A DNA stretch of 64,000 nt from Hirudinaria manillensis (lineage: Eukaryota > Annelida > Clitellata > Hirudinida > Hirudinidae): NCBI GenBank assembly GCA_034509925.1, contig CM067534.1, positions 4,923,501-4,987,500 on the forward strand, in the 5' to 3' direction. Shown one piece after another: positions 45,111 through 56,037 of the stretch. Position numbers and translations under genes: made by a program. Numbering within the stretch: position 1 is the stretch's first letter; every line of letters begins with the position of its first letter. The notes beneath the pieces were generated by a model, which saw only the letters and a program-made list of their open reading frames with translations, was not told the DNA's origin and ran no database searches.

Positions 45111-45854
45111 ATGTCAGAAGAGATTATTAAACTTCCACGAATTTCGTGGGCGAAATTTACAGGTAAACACGACCGAGGTTATCGTCAGTGCATTGTTGAC
45201 TCGTGAATAACTGCGCTTACTTTATAATTGTATTTATAAGTTAATAGTTTATTTAAGATATTATTATTAATAAAAGTATTTATTTATAATGATAATAATA
45301 ATAATAATTATTATTGTTATTAAAACATTTATCATCCAATTGATTACTGACCGCTCTGTTACTCGATTTGTTATCTGTTATGACAGTGATTGCTTAACGC
45401 ATCTCGTAGGTTATCAGTAAATAATTATAATAATTTATAATTATTATTATTAATGTATTATTGTACATTATTTATGTTATTTTAAATTTATTTATTTTTA
45501 AAATGACTTTTAATAAATAACTAATCGAGCTTTAAAAATATCTAAAATGGGATTACTTATTGTTTACCAGTTTAAATAATCTTAACTTAACTTAACTCTG
45601 TGAATGGCGAGAGACAAACAATGAAATGAAATGAACGTCAGCCAATAGAAATGTCCAGAATGAGAATTAATAAATAAGCGAAAATCCGTTGAACATCTCT
45701 TGCATATTTATGGCATTCAATAATTCAGTAATTCACAGGAAGTCAGAGAACCTGGGTCCGATTTGCATGTGCACCATTGGATTGCTTCGCCAACAGGCCA
45801 TCTGACATTTGGCCCGGTTCAGAATCACATACGATGACGACTGTGATGTTCTAG
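45111..45854 (+). CDS. Possible two-exon small protein of 55 residues
   Basis: Exon 1 at 45111-45162 (GAAAATGTCA start; MSEEIIKLPRISWAKFT) ends ACA G|GTAAACA. Exon 2 at 45739-45854 follows a TTCACAG acceptor, matches phase 1, and stops at TAG immediately before an AATAAA (TTCTAGAATAAATAG). Exon 2 is clearly GC-richer than its surroundings (RTWVRFACAPLDCFANRPSD). I do not recognise it. The exon 2 segment is also open on the minus strand between plausible splice sites, so its strand is not certain. It may also be noncoding. Confidence 0.3.
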
Positions 45855-46055
45855 AATAAATAGACGTTATAAATAAATTATGATGGCGGTTATTTATTGA
45901 AATTTTAATAAATTGAATTATCTTTTTAATGCCATTCATTTATTACCATCATCATCATCATCTCCAAAAGTTAATAAAACTTAAAATTGAAATATGCAAA
46001 AGTCTTTTTTAAATAGCTTAAATTTCTAGCTTAAAAAATCTCCAAAAGATATTAT

Positions 46056-46090
<35 letters not shown>

Positions 46091-46830
46091 TATGAATACA
46101 TTATTATTTATTAAAGAATACAGTAACATTAATGGTTAGATAAAGGAGAACCTCACACAATTCGAATATAAATTGTAACAAGATTTAAGAAAAAAAATCA
46201 ATTTGCGTCACTGAAGCAGTAGTAATAGTTGTTGTTGTTGTTATTGTTGTTATTGTTGGTGTTGTTGGTGTTGGTGCTTGCCACTCAAGAAGAAGAAGAA
46301 TAGAAGACAATGAAAATAAGCCTACAGTGCGAAACGCCCTCTTTAGTTCAGTGAAGCGTGAAAATCGGTGCTCCAAGCCTTTGAGGGACTCCGAATTTGG
46401 ATTACTTAAGTTTAATTTATTAGTCAACTTCCAGTGAATTTAATTAATAAGTCTGTCTTCGTTGAAATCACGACTTAGGATTGCATCGTGCCCGTAACAA
46501 ACAATCCGAGAAGGATTTAATTAATCACTTCCTTGCACTGATATTCTTGTACTCTCTGTCGAGTCTCCCCTCTTAAGCGGCGCCTCGAGAAGATTTATAG
46601 ACTCACCTCGGCTCTTAAACTCCGAGAAACCTGTCTAAGAGTTTTTTGCGATCACCTTTTTCGTCGTTTTCGTCAATTTTCGTCAATGCAGGCGATTCGG
46701 AGAAAAACTATAATTTGAGAAAATGTTTAAATTTTGAAACTGAAAGTTATGCAAACAATTTTTTTATGGCGAGTCCGTCAAAGATCTCTTGAACTCAAAG
46801 ACTTGTTGCCTTCGAAGCTCGCTAGTGGAA

Positions 46831-48072
46831 ATGAAAAGCCAAATGTTCCCAGTCAAATTAATTTGCAACAATCGCTCAACAAAAGACTTCTGCTCACATC
46901 CTGCAAAATCTCTGTTCAAAAAGTGGAAAACTCCGCTGCTGTTTACATTAGTCTTCCTACTCGTCCACGTTACTGTCATTACGGTATTTGCCGAGGATGA
47001 TCCGTCCCTCGAAAACATCGATTCCATCCGTCGAAAACGCTCTGCAGAAATTGAAAACGCTCCGCCCAACTGGATTGGCATTCCACCTAACACTCCACCG
47101 ACGGTGCACAAAAGTCGCGATGTCGTTTACGACGATCGGAAATCGTCTCTTCCACTTACAGATCGCAACGTTTGTTTGAAAGGTCACATTCAGGGGATGA
47201 GGGCCGTTTGCCTCGATCAACCGTGCCTGCATCGACTGGAAGATTTTCACGGCTACCCGGTGCAAAAAAAGAATCCCCAAGTCCTAGCAGAAAGTTCGTC
47301 GATGCAAAAGTTGCAGCAAAAGTCGGTTCATCTCCAGCTTCATTCAGTTCGTGGAACCCTCGATTCAATAAACTTTCCTCTCGTGTCGCTACTCACTGAC
47401 TTTCAAAAACATTTCGGTGCTCACGGATCGGTAGGTTTGATTCAAACACGGTTAGACAAATTCTCGAGCTTCCTTGCTTCGTCGGTTGAACAAAGTTGGG
47501 GCGAAAAACTGATCGTTGTCCACTCGTTCAACGACTCGAGTCGACCCTTTTCCATCTATTCAGCATCAAATGGGGCAATTAAAATGCCCACCGACAAAGA
47601 AATATACACCGAGCATCTTGCAGAAATGGGTTTATTTAGCGGTGATGAAAATTATGATAACCTTTCTAAGGATTTTTATATCATCGACGAATTAACACCC
47701 TCACTTCCAAAAGCGAGTCTTACCAAGTTTAGAATTCCACAATTTCGAATTATAAGTCTCTCTCCTGACACGTTGGACCTCGTTGGCCTGGTCTCGGGTC
47801 TAGAGTCAGCTGCCTGTAACCTGAGAGATGGGGGTCTCGTTATTCTCAATTTCGATGGTCAGGAGCGATATTCATTGCCTTCTCTAAAATCGATTTTAGA
47901 GAACAAGTTTGGTAAGTCTCTGTCCGTATTGGCGGCTACGTTCAACAAAATTTTTATCACCACCACGAACTGGAAAAATAAATACGCTGAACTTATTTTG
48001 GAGCACTCCGTGTCTCTTCGCAGTGGTCTAACAACATTTGATATTGCCACAGGACATTACAGGCAATCCTAG
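46831..48072 (+). CDS. Intronless type II membrane protein with a degenerate methyltransferase-like domain
   Basis: One uninterrupted frame of 413 residues from the first in-frame ATG at 46831; upstream codons lack ATG. A basic cytosolic end (residues 1-33) precedes one hydrophobic helix (about 34-53, LLFTLVFLLVHVTVITVF), giving an N-in/C-out anchor. IRRKR/SAE at 66-72 fits a furin-type site, so the ectodomain may be released. From about residue 180 on, the pattern resembles Rossmann methyltransferases of the GSVGEIGVHHGKF type: GSVGLIQTRLDKF (199-211), GEKLIVVHSFND, then FRIISLSPDTLDL and ESAACNLRDGGLVILNF. The SAM-binding Gly/acidic residues of motif I and the DG.H-like motif are not kept, so I infer a pseudoenzyme. 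The family assignment is by eye. Lack of introns in an intron-rich neighbourhood suggests a retrogene origin. An AATAAA lies at 48678. Confidence 0.7.
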   Translation: MKSQMFPVKLICNNRSTKDFCSHPAKSLFKKWKTPLLFTLVFLLVHVTVITVFAEDDPSLENIDSIRRKRSAEIENAPPNWIGIPPNTPPTVHKSRDVVYDDRKSSLPLTDRNVCLKGHIQGMRAVCLDQPCLHRLEDFHGYPVQKKNPQVLAESSSMQKLQQKSVHLQLHSVRGTLDSINFPLVSLLTDFQKHFGAHGSVGLIQTRLDKFSSFLASSVEQSWGEKLIVVHSFNDSSRPFSIYSASNGAIKMPTDKEIYTEHLAEMGLFSGDENYDNLSKDFYIIDELTPSLPKASLTKFRIPQFRIISLSPDTLDLVGLVSGLESAACNLRDGGLVILNFDGQERYSLPSLKSILENKFGKSLSVLAATFNKIFITTTNWKNKYAELILEHSVSLRSGLTTFDIATGHYRQS

Positions 48073-49850
48073 CCTTTATTCTCATTTATGGTCTATTTTA
48101 CTGGTGCTCTCATGTGGATCATTTTACGTGTAAGGTTGATTTAAAAATTAATCCTGTTCTTCACATGAAAATTTGGCCACGAGTAGAATTTGCATTTTTA
48201 CAAACGTAAACAAATTGTTTCTAGAAAAGTTTCAATTGAAAATAATTTAAACTTTGAAATTTGTGACTTGAAAAATGATTTTCTTTTCTGAGAGTGCGCC
48301 GCCATTTCGAGTCTTACCATTGGAGCTTGCATGTTTACCTAAGAAAAGTATTATTTGCTTTCTCCTTGAACGTTTCTTCGGTGTGACGCTACTAACCAAT
48401 TTGGGTCGCATAATATTGGAATATCCTCAAAAGTAATTTGATGCATTGCCTCGATGAAAATGTTGTTTTCGATCTTGAGCGGACAAATCGGAAACATCTT
48501 TGTTCACAATTATTGGTTAACCTTATTTTCTCAAGCCAATTTCAATTGTGGATCATAACCTAAGCGACCAACCTAATCCATGTTTAATATAAAAGTACAC
48601 TGCATTAACCATTGACCATATGGTACTAATCAGTGAAGCATATATTTATTGAACTAGTAAATTCTATGATGGTGAAGAATAAAGAGAAATTAAACGTTGA
48701 TTTATTGTTTAAAATTAATGAAGAAAGGAAGATGTGGCAACAGTCGTGCACTTCTTTCTCGTCATGGAATCATAAACATTCATTTTAAGTACATGTTGAA
48801 TAAATGAATAATTGGTCCAACAATTTCCAACAAATATCATGGTTAAGCAAATAAAAGAACTAACAACAAAAAGTAGAAACGGTCTCAAAAGTTAAGAACG
48901 GGTTACGTTTGCCGACAAGTTTTGATTGTTTAAAAGAACAACAAGAAACAAAAATTTTGCCAAAAACTCAAAGCCAATACTTTAAGAATTCCTTTGCAGA
49001 ACGCTGCTGCCGACCGTCGCATCGACGGATGCAAAGCAAAACAAAAATAAATGCTGGAAAAATCCCGTCTATCATTTGGCCTTTAAGAATCGAAACTAAA
49101 CGCAAAGAAAGTTAAGATATGATGTCACGAAGCGATGCTCTCGTGTAATCTCTACGGTGCTCCAGCAAAGGATTAATGCTTCTATTTACAAAAATATGAA
49201 AGTCGGACGCCTCCGTCGCCGGCACGTCTACGGTGCTAGGACTAGGTTAAGCTGATAATTTACGTGCTCGAAGTTTTATACTTTGCAGGGACTTTTAAGT
49301 CATCAGACGACTACTCTAAAACTCAGGACCTTCGAACTTCAAAAGCGACATCTACTTCCTCGTGCGGCGTTCATAAACATTACGTAACTTATAAAAAAAT
49401 AATACTTTCCGTCACGGCACGGACGACTACGGCGACGACATCGACGATAACGACGACAGACCGGTCAGCTCCCTCGAGGTTTGTCGAGGGGAGCTCGGCT
49501 CCTGCCGGTTCGGGTCAAGGCCGAACCGGGTATTGGACCGTTTCCTGATTGTCTATGAGACCAGCCTTCGTGTCGTCGGGTCTCGAATTGGGAGCCAATT
49601 GGCTGCTCGTTGCTGTTGCCATCATCTGATCTCTGTCTGCTCTGCAGGGTTATTACAAAACATGCTATTACAAAATGATTTCGAGTATGTGAACAAGATT
49701 ATGAATACTAATGCATTTTAAAATGGCTCGCAAAATGTTGAACTCATATATCAAAGCCAAATTCGGTATAAATTATGTTCCCCTCTTGTGCTAAATTCCT
49801 TATTCTTATTCAGACGCACATCTCCGAATCAAATAACATTACTTAACGAA
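48073..49850. other. Intergenic region with twin GC-rich hairpins
   Basis: The 3' UTR of the preceding gene probably reaches the AATAAA at 48678-48683. Overlapping open frames of 60-95 codons between 48909 and 49721 have no motif or splice support. The segment 49400-49650 is GC-rich and contains two adjacent inverted repeats, listed separately. Confidence 0.45.
49467..49529. repeat. Two adjacent GC-rich inverted repeats (stem-loops)
   Basis: Stem 1: AGCTCCCTCGA (49467-49477) pairs with TCGAGGGGAGCT (49484-49495), with one bulged G and a 6-nt loop. Stem 2: CCGGTTCGG (49505-49513) pairs perfectly with CCGAACCGG (49521-49529) around GTCAAGG. Confidence 0.85.
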
Positions 49851-51055
49851 TTATTTATTATTATTGTTAACTTCATTTGCTAACTTCCGTCCAAGTCCCA
49901 TCAGTCCATAAAAGACTCCTGCTGCAAATACCAGACCACATCCAAAAAGTGATGTAAATCCAAAGCACAATGAAAATGGAATGATGGCCAAGCTAGAAAA
50001 ATGAGACCAAAAATGAACTAAAAGTGAAATCTTATTAATAAACTTCTTAATTACTGATATGCTAAATAGGAAGGAAATAATAATAGTAGAACCTGCCATA
50101 GGATGATCTAGATTTTGCATATAAAATGTGTCCTTTTTATCAGGGGTCTATGTTAAACTAAAGTAAAATTGGATCCTCAAAAAATGGCATAAGGACAATT
50201 TTATCCAATTCTCTTGTGCCCTAATTCAGAGATTCTACTGTAAGTTTCATTTTTTTAATACCTACCTTTATAAATGTAATTGGAAAGATTAAAAGTTGTA
50301 AGTATCTTTTACAACATACAACTTAGACCATGCTAAATAAACCATGGAATTAGGCAGGTTGTTCTTCAGTACTTGGTCAGGAATTGGAGACACAGATGAT
50401 GTATAAATTAATACATTTAAATAAGATTTAATAAAAAAAAACAAACATCGCATAAATAATGGCCTTCTGGAAAAACGTTCTCTTCTCTGCAAATGCTGCA
50501 ATTGGCTTCGTGAACTCGAGAAACATGCAGCACATTGGAGCCTCAAAGATCAACACCACACCCCCTGCTACCCTAGAGTAGTTAAAAGTTTTGGAATCAA
50601 AAATGAATCTACAATTTGAACATTACTGAACAATTATAAATATAATTAATGACATTAGTGCTAGCAAATATGACAGACATCACTGATGACAAAAATACTT
50701 TCTGTAGTTGGATTCCATTAAGCAAGTTAATAGAAAAATAACTAAGCACTCACATCATTAACAAACCAGAAAGTATGCACAAAGGACTCGCTGTTATAGC
50801 GACGAACAAGCCAGAAATGAGTGAGACTGTAACAATAAAATGTTATATGAAAAACATCAAATGAAAGCTTAATCTAAGTCTTAATAAAGATTTTAATCTA
50901 AATTTTCTCCACTTGTAGATACGTTTTTTAACTAATTCAAAATTTTACGAACCTAAACCGGCAAACACAGCGATAACTTTTGCTAAGAGTTTGCACCACC
51001 ATGTAGCATCTGGGTTGTTTGGATTATCGGGGTTGCTATCAGAAGACTGAGGCAT
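49851..51055 (-). CDS. CACFD1: Flower (calcium channel flower-domain protein)
   Basis: Four exons (51055-50953, 50826-50754, 50572-50447, 49992-49851) give 147 residues, somewhat shorter than the 172 of human CACFD1. The N-terminus is short and Asn/Pro-rich, followed by WWCKLLAKVIAVFAGLVSL (helix 1), then helices within SGLFVAITASPLCILSGLLM, VAGGVVLIFEAPMCCMF and LAIIPFSLCFGFTSLFGC, ending GVFYGLMGLGRKL as in the family. Glu69 in the FEAP segment matches the conserved Glu of the proposed Ca2+-selectivity region (LLCEAP in human). Flower proteins sit in vesicle and plasma membranes, act in endocytosis and Ca2+ entry, and mark cell fitness in flies. The tail is cut short and ends in a run of Asn codons whose AATAAA overlaps the stop, possibly serving as the poly(A) signal. 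A TTCTAG acceptor lies 10 bp before the ATG. Confidence 0.93.
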
Positions 51056-51825
51056 GAATCGAGAGGCTAGAATTTGACCCATCACAAAATTCTCAGGGAA
51101 TCAATAATAAATATGTAACTTCAAGATAACTCCAGAGCTAAAAGAAGCAGGCCGATCGCAAACCACAATTAAAATCCATGGTAATTATTTTTAGGGATGG
51201 AACTTTGCACATCTAATTCAAAAATTATATAATTTTATTTAAGAAGTGATTTTCTAAGTCCATATCAGAAACACAATTTAAAGAATATTTATCATTAATT
51301 TATGATTAAGCCAAAGTGATGGGACGTTAAATTAAATGATAAATTGAACAGAAAAACGTGGTTCAATTACTTAATGACATTTTGTCAGTTCAATCACATA
51401 CAAGAATTTCCAAGAGCGAACTTTTGTTCATAAAACAAATTGGTTTTCAAGGCGTTGTAAAATTAAGTAAATAAGTGGCCCCAGTGAAATTACTAACAGA
51501 AGCAGTATTTACCAGTACTTCAAAGTACTGGCAACAAAAATTTGTCTTAAATTGTTTGTCTTCAAAAATTAAATCCGAACGTTATTCTATACATTTTTTA
51601 AAATATTTTTTGCGATCAAATAACTACTTCTTCTTGAATATTTGAGCTTGAAATGCTGTAAAAAGGTATTGTTCATTAAATTAAAGATATAACATTATAT
51701 TTGAATTAGTAAAGAAAACTCACATTCTGCTATTGAACATCCGTTTAAGTTAGCGATCTTCACTCAACTTTGAAGCTCGAATATTTAATAACGCGTGTGC
51801 TTAATAATCCTTTTCATGATTTGAC

Positions 51826-52085
51826 TCATTGTTGAAAGCTGAAACATGAAGATATAATGTAGACATAAAATCGATTCATTAAATTCCAGATAAACTTATC
51901 GTTTGAGGCAGACAGAACTCCTTGGATGGACTTGAACGTCGCATATTCCAGGCTTAGTCTCATAAAGCAGCAGCTAAAATAAAGTAGAAATATTTAATGA
52001 AAACATAAAATTGGCTCAATAAAAATTAAGATAACTTTTTCTTTTGAGGAAAAAAAGTTAACCGAAAAACACCACACTTGGTCAT
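51826..52085 (-). CDS. Putative 56-residue small ORF just downstream of the homeobox gene
   Basis: Two exons: 52085-52063 and 51973-51826. A strong acceptor (T-rich tract, TTTTACAG at 52092) lies 6 bp before a good start context (GCTACCATGA). The product begins MTKCGVFR, continues CCFMRLSLEYATFKSIQGVL, and ends in a hydrophobic stretch (FYVYIISSCFSFQQ). Distance to the upstream homeobox stop is only 70 bp. It could be the second cistron of an operon-like unit receiving its 5' end by trans-splicing, a 5' leader exon of Flower, or a spliced 3' UTR of the homeobox gene. I do not recognise the protein. The 51056-51825 stretch between it and Flower shows nothing else. Confidence 0.35.
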
Positions 52086-52155
52086 GGTAGCCTGTAAAAT
52101 AAAAAAAAAAACAAATTAAAAATCTAATGAAACTTAAAATAAACAACTTTGTGGT

Positions 52156-54059
52156 TTATTGTTTCGCTGTTTCGATCTTCTCCCGAATCTTCTTCTCCTT
52201 CATCCTGCGGTTTTGAAACCAGTAAACAAGATGCTTCATGGGAAGATTCAGTGACTCTGATAAATTCTGAAGCGGAGTTCTGGTTGGATATGGATCCATC
52301 TGGAACTGCTTCTCCAACTCCGTTATCTGTTGTTTCGAATAAGATATCCTGTGTCGCTTCTTGCTTGCTTCTTTTCCATCTGGTTTATCAGTCGCATTTT
52401 CTTCTATAACTGCAAATGCAAAGTAAAGAATTACATTTGTTTAAATTGATTATAAATCAACTTTCAAAATTACTTTTACTTTGTTCTTTAATGCCTTTCG
52501 AGAGAGTATTTTTATCTGAGGGCTTTTTTGCTACATCAGTGTTTACTGAGTTTCCATTGCAATAATCTGAATTCACAGTTCGAGCACGACTCTCTTGAAC
52601 ATTTGTGAGCGCATCATTGATCTGCTGATTCCTTAGCGATTCTTCTGCACTTCCTTCAAGAGTTGGAACAACCGCCAAAGACTGAACATTTGTTGGAAAA
52701 TTGGATGAACTTCGATCCACATATGCGTTGAAACGAGTAGCTGAGTGAGAATTATCACGAGGATTGTAGTTGTAAGAAAAATGTTGTTGTTGCTGTTGTT
52801 GGTAGTTCATAAATGTCGAGTCATATTCGCTTGGGCCTTGAAATGAACTGTAAGGATATCTGAAAATAATTATCTATATTACATTGTTTATCAGTTTTTA
52901 AGAAGTGATTTTCCGATAAAAATATCTTTGAATCTATCAAGTATGCATCTAACCTCCAAGAACCTGAGTTGCTGACGTAATTCGTATGTGGAGCTCTCAA
53001 GTTATACTGGCCTGCATTCGTATATTTCATCTTTACAAGTTTATTAATAGTTGCAATATTTAGTGGCAATAATAGTAAAAATAATAATAATAATAATAAA
53101 TTATTAAAGTATGTTAATTATAGATTAATCAAACTATTTATTACGAAAGTAAAATGTGCATGGAGAATGCACCAAATAACTGCACGAACCATTTTGATTG
53201 TAAACTCCTTGATATCCTGGCTGTACATTGGCGTATCTGCATTGATATCGAAAGTTTTGGCCAAACCTCAGTCCATTTGAATGTTGAACATCATTTCTAT
53301 AATGACGTTCTCTGAAAATTTAAGATAAAATTATTTTCCTAAACTCACAAGAAACTAATCTCATCCGAACCTGTTATCAGCCAAAGTTTGGGCCCATGTT
53401 GGTTGAGGAAAGGCGAAGTCTTTATTCATTCTATTGTTGATGTAGTTGTAACCCGATTGATGCTTAACTGCATCGACTGGAGTCAGAGTAGCATATGTTG
53501 TCACCCCCTCTGACAAAGCATCCTCATTGGTATCCTTGGTGAAGTTATTTCCTGGCAGTGTCTCGCTCTGTGATTCCCCTTTGGATGCTGGCTGCTCATC
53601 CAACCACGAAGCAAAACTGAGATCAGACATTCCTGAAAGAAAACTAAAATTTTCCATGAAACTAGAGTTAAAATCGTTCATCACACTTGAATTATTCGGT
53701 GTGCTCCTTTCATTTTCTCCGGAATATTCCCGAAAAGATTCCACATTTGATTCACTGGGCCTTCTGTGATCCGAGCCTATGAGTTGCAATTCACAAGCCA
53801 TTCCAGTCAAAGCATCTCTTCCCATCATTTTCTTGGTGTCAACAGGAAAATTCGGATCCTTGGAATTCTGAAGCAGGGCTTCGAGTTCTTGGCAGGTTTT
53901 GAGGTCCAAGCGAACGTTCGTTGACCTCATTTCTCGACTCTGCTGAAATCCCGTTCTTTTAACTGATGAAGAACTCGTTGGAACTTTGAAAACCTCCTTG
54001 TTCGTCTCCATGGAAGGCACGGGAGCAGAATCAGTGTTAAAACGATTTCGGGAAGCCAT
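52156..54059 (-). CDS. Divergent homeodomain protein with C-terminal homeobox
   Basis: Five exons (54059-53371, 53311-53190, 53011-52954, 52859-52474, 52409-52156) give 502 residues. Residues 1-430 are polar and probably disordered, rich in Ser, Asn and Gln with a short Gln run (NYQQQQQQH). One more conserved-looking element lies early in exon 1 (RLDLKTCQELEALLQ). The homeodomain occupies about 434-493: KKRHRISYSKQQITELEKQF for helix 1, PYPTRTPLQNLSESLNLP for helix 2, and HLVYWFQNRRMKEKK for the recognition helix. W48, F49, Q50, N51 and R53 are kept, but position 47, normally Ile or Val, is Tyr. It ends nine residues before the stop. It should be a nuclear DNA-binding factor. I cannot place it in a class. 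The exon 3 acceptor was chosen by phase; an alternative 18 bp upstream would break the frame. Confidence 0.85.
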
Positions 54060-54064
54060 TTCAA

Positions 54065-54080
54065 TACTTCACGTGAAGTA
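54065..54080. promoter_or_regulatory. 16-bp palindrome with E-box next to the homeobox start
   Basis: TACTTCACGTGAAGTA is a perfect palindrome centred on CACGTG, five bases upstream of the homeobox ATG. CACGTG is the classical site for bHLH-Zip factors. Whether it lies in the promoter or the 5' leader is not known. Confidence 0.5.
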
Positions 54081-56037
54081 AATGTCACCCTTCCTTCTTC
54101 AAAACCAGTTTATCTAATAAATTAACTTCAAGAATACGAATAAAACTTAAGATCGAATGTTTTAGGGCAGCAAAAAGTCATATAACACTAGATAAATAAA
54201 TTAATATTTGACACCCAAATAAAATAAAGTGAACAGTCAACTCAAGATAATCCACGAAACAATCCGTGACGCTTGGAAAGTTGGAAAACTGAAAATAAAA
54301 AAAAAAGGAGACCACTCCACATTTTATATTGCCGATGGTGACAAAGAAGACGATTTGAATAACCAATTAGAAAGCTGTATTGAAATTTCTGACAAGCATT
54401 GATGAGAAGATAGGATAACTTTTAGCAGAACAGTTATTTGAGGAGAGTCAAGGTGTGATAAAAGGCGATACGAGTTCATTTAACTCTGCAGATCCCCTAG
54501 GAGACCGGATGCAAATGTTGTGCAAGAAACAATATGCTTTTCAATTCGTTCACTGTTTTCGCGAGAAAAAAATCTTAATTTCAATAAACATTTCAACTCC
54601 TCTTTCCAGTTGATATTTTAAATCTTTCGAGTCTTCGAGTTCAAGCCAACTCGGTTGTTATTGGAATATTTCATTTTATAATTTCGTATTTTATTTCAGC
54701 AGTTGTTCGATTAGAAACTGTTGTTGTTTCCAATCGAATCGATCCACGGAAGATCGATTCGAACTTTCATTCAATGACTTGTTAAAGTTACGTAACATTT
54801 GCTTTCAAAAGGTTCCCGAGTTTTTCGGGTCTGCTAAATAACATAAGCAGAAAGTCAGTAGTTTTTGTGAATGAATAATCATTAAACATTTACAAACTAA
54901 TTTACTAATCATAATATTGCATAACCAATTATATTAGTCATTACTAAACTGTTACTGAACATATTGTAATTGGTTTCGATCACTTCGGGAGCTCAATATG
55001 AGAGAATTTGATTTTAAATCATGATTTTCATCTGAACTTACGAACATTATGTAAATTATGAATTCATTAATTGTTTTATCGTTTTTGGAGACGTAATAAA
55101 ATTTGTTTTTGGAATTTTGGGATAAATGCAGAGAATTACGAAGTTTTTTATTGGTGGGTCACCGGATGTTCGTCCGGGATTGCGTAAGTCACAGAAGCGA
55201 CCCGCTAAGAAAGCAATAATAATAATGACTTTTATTTTCAATTTCAATGAAACACTAAACAAATGATAAATAATTAATGTAGCTTCAAATAAAAACAGTT
55301 TCCAGTTAAAAAGGTCTTGGATCGTGGAGTATAAAATGGACATCAGTTGTTTATTTCGTTGTCATTATACATAAATTATTTAATATTTCTTTTTCATATT
55401 TTAATACTAATTTAATTGAAAATGGATTTGTTTTGGTCGTGAAACGTGAAGTCACAGACATAAACAAAACGAATATTTAAATTACGCAAGAACATATTTG
55501 AACCCAATCCAAATTATTATTTAAAATATTTCTTAATCTGAAAATTTTAAGTTATTGATGATCATGAAGCCTTCAAAATACAACTTTTGAGTGAAAGAAG
55601 GAGTTGAAACAATTGAGATTTGATCAGTTTCGAAGTGGATCTGACGAGAGGAAGTAGGATGGACAAAGGTATTTGTATATCTTTAAATTCTTCTATTATT
55701 AACATAATTGTCTAATAAATAATATTAAAATATTCAAACACGTAAAACATTGAAATGCTTGAGAATTCAAGAGTTCAATTCTTTTCTTGCAGAAGTCCAT
55801 CAGAAAGAAGACTATTTCACAATTTCGTAAGAACCCGGAAGATCAATAATAATTTATGCATTCAATAATGTGTAGGCAAATGTTACGTAACTCGGGCTAC
55901 TAATTAGCATAATAACTGTCACCATCAAGTACAGAAGAAGTACTTAACAAGTGCATCCGATCGACCTTTGACTTCCAACCCCGCGAAAGGTCATTGAATA
56001 TTTTTTAAAATTCATAATTGACTTTTTGTTTCTTAAG

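Larger units (their letters stand above)
35114..46830. other. Gene-poor, repeat-rich region of 11.7 kb
   Basis: The receptor gene's 3' UTR occupies an unknown part of the left end. The rest is AT-rich with (ATT)n microsatellites, several minisatellites, a telomere-like array and SINE-like remnants, listed separately. Open frames longer than 60 codons here are mostly translations of trinucleotide or tetranucleotide repeats. Only two exon-like candidates stand out (35772-35828 and the pair at 45111/45739). Islands of more complex sequence without coding signal lie at 39840-39960, 40540-40640 and 41640-42190. Confidence 0.6.

Noticed and set aside
52409..53069. Start of the homeobox gene at the ATG in ATGAAATATACG
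   Set aside because: Using the downstream AATGCAG acceptor joins exon 2 to exon 3 in phase 1, so the ATG is intronic. The long first exon supplies the start.
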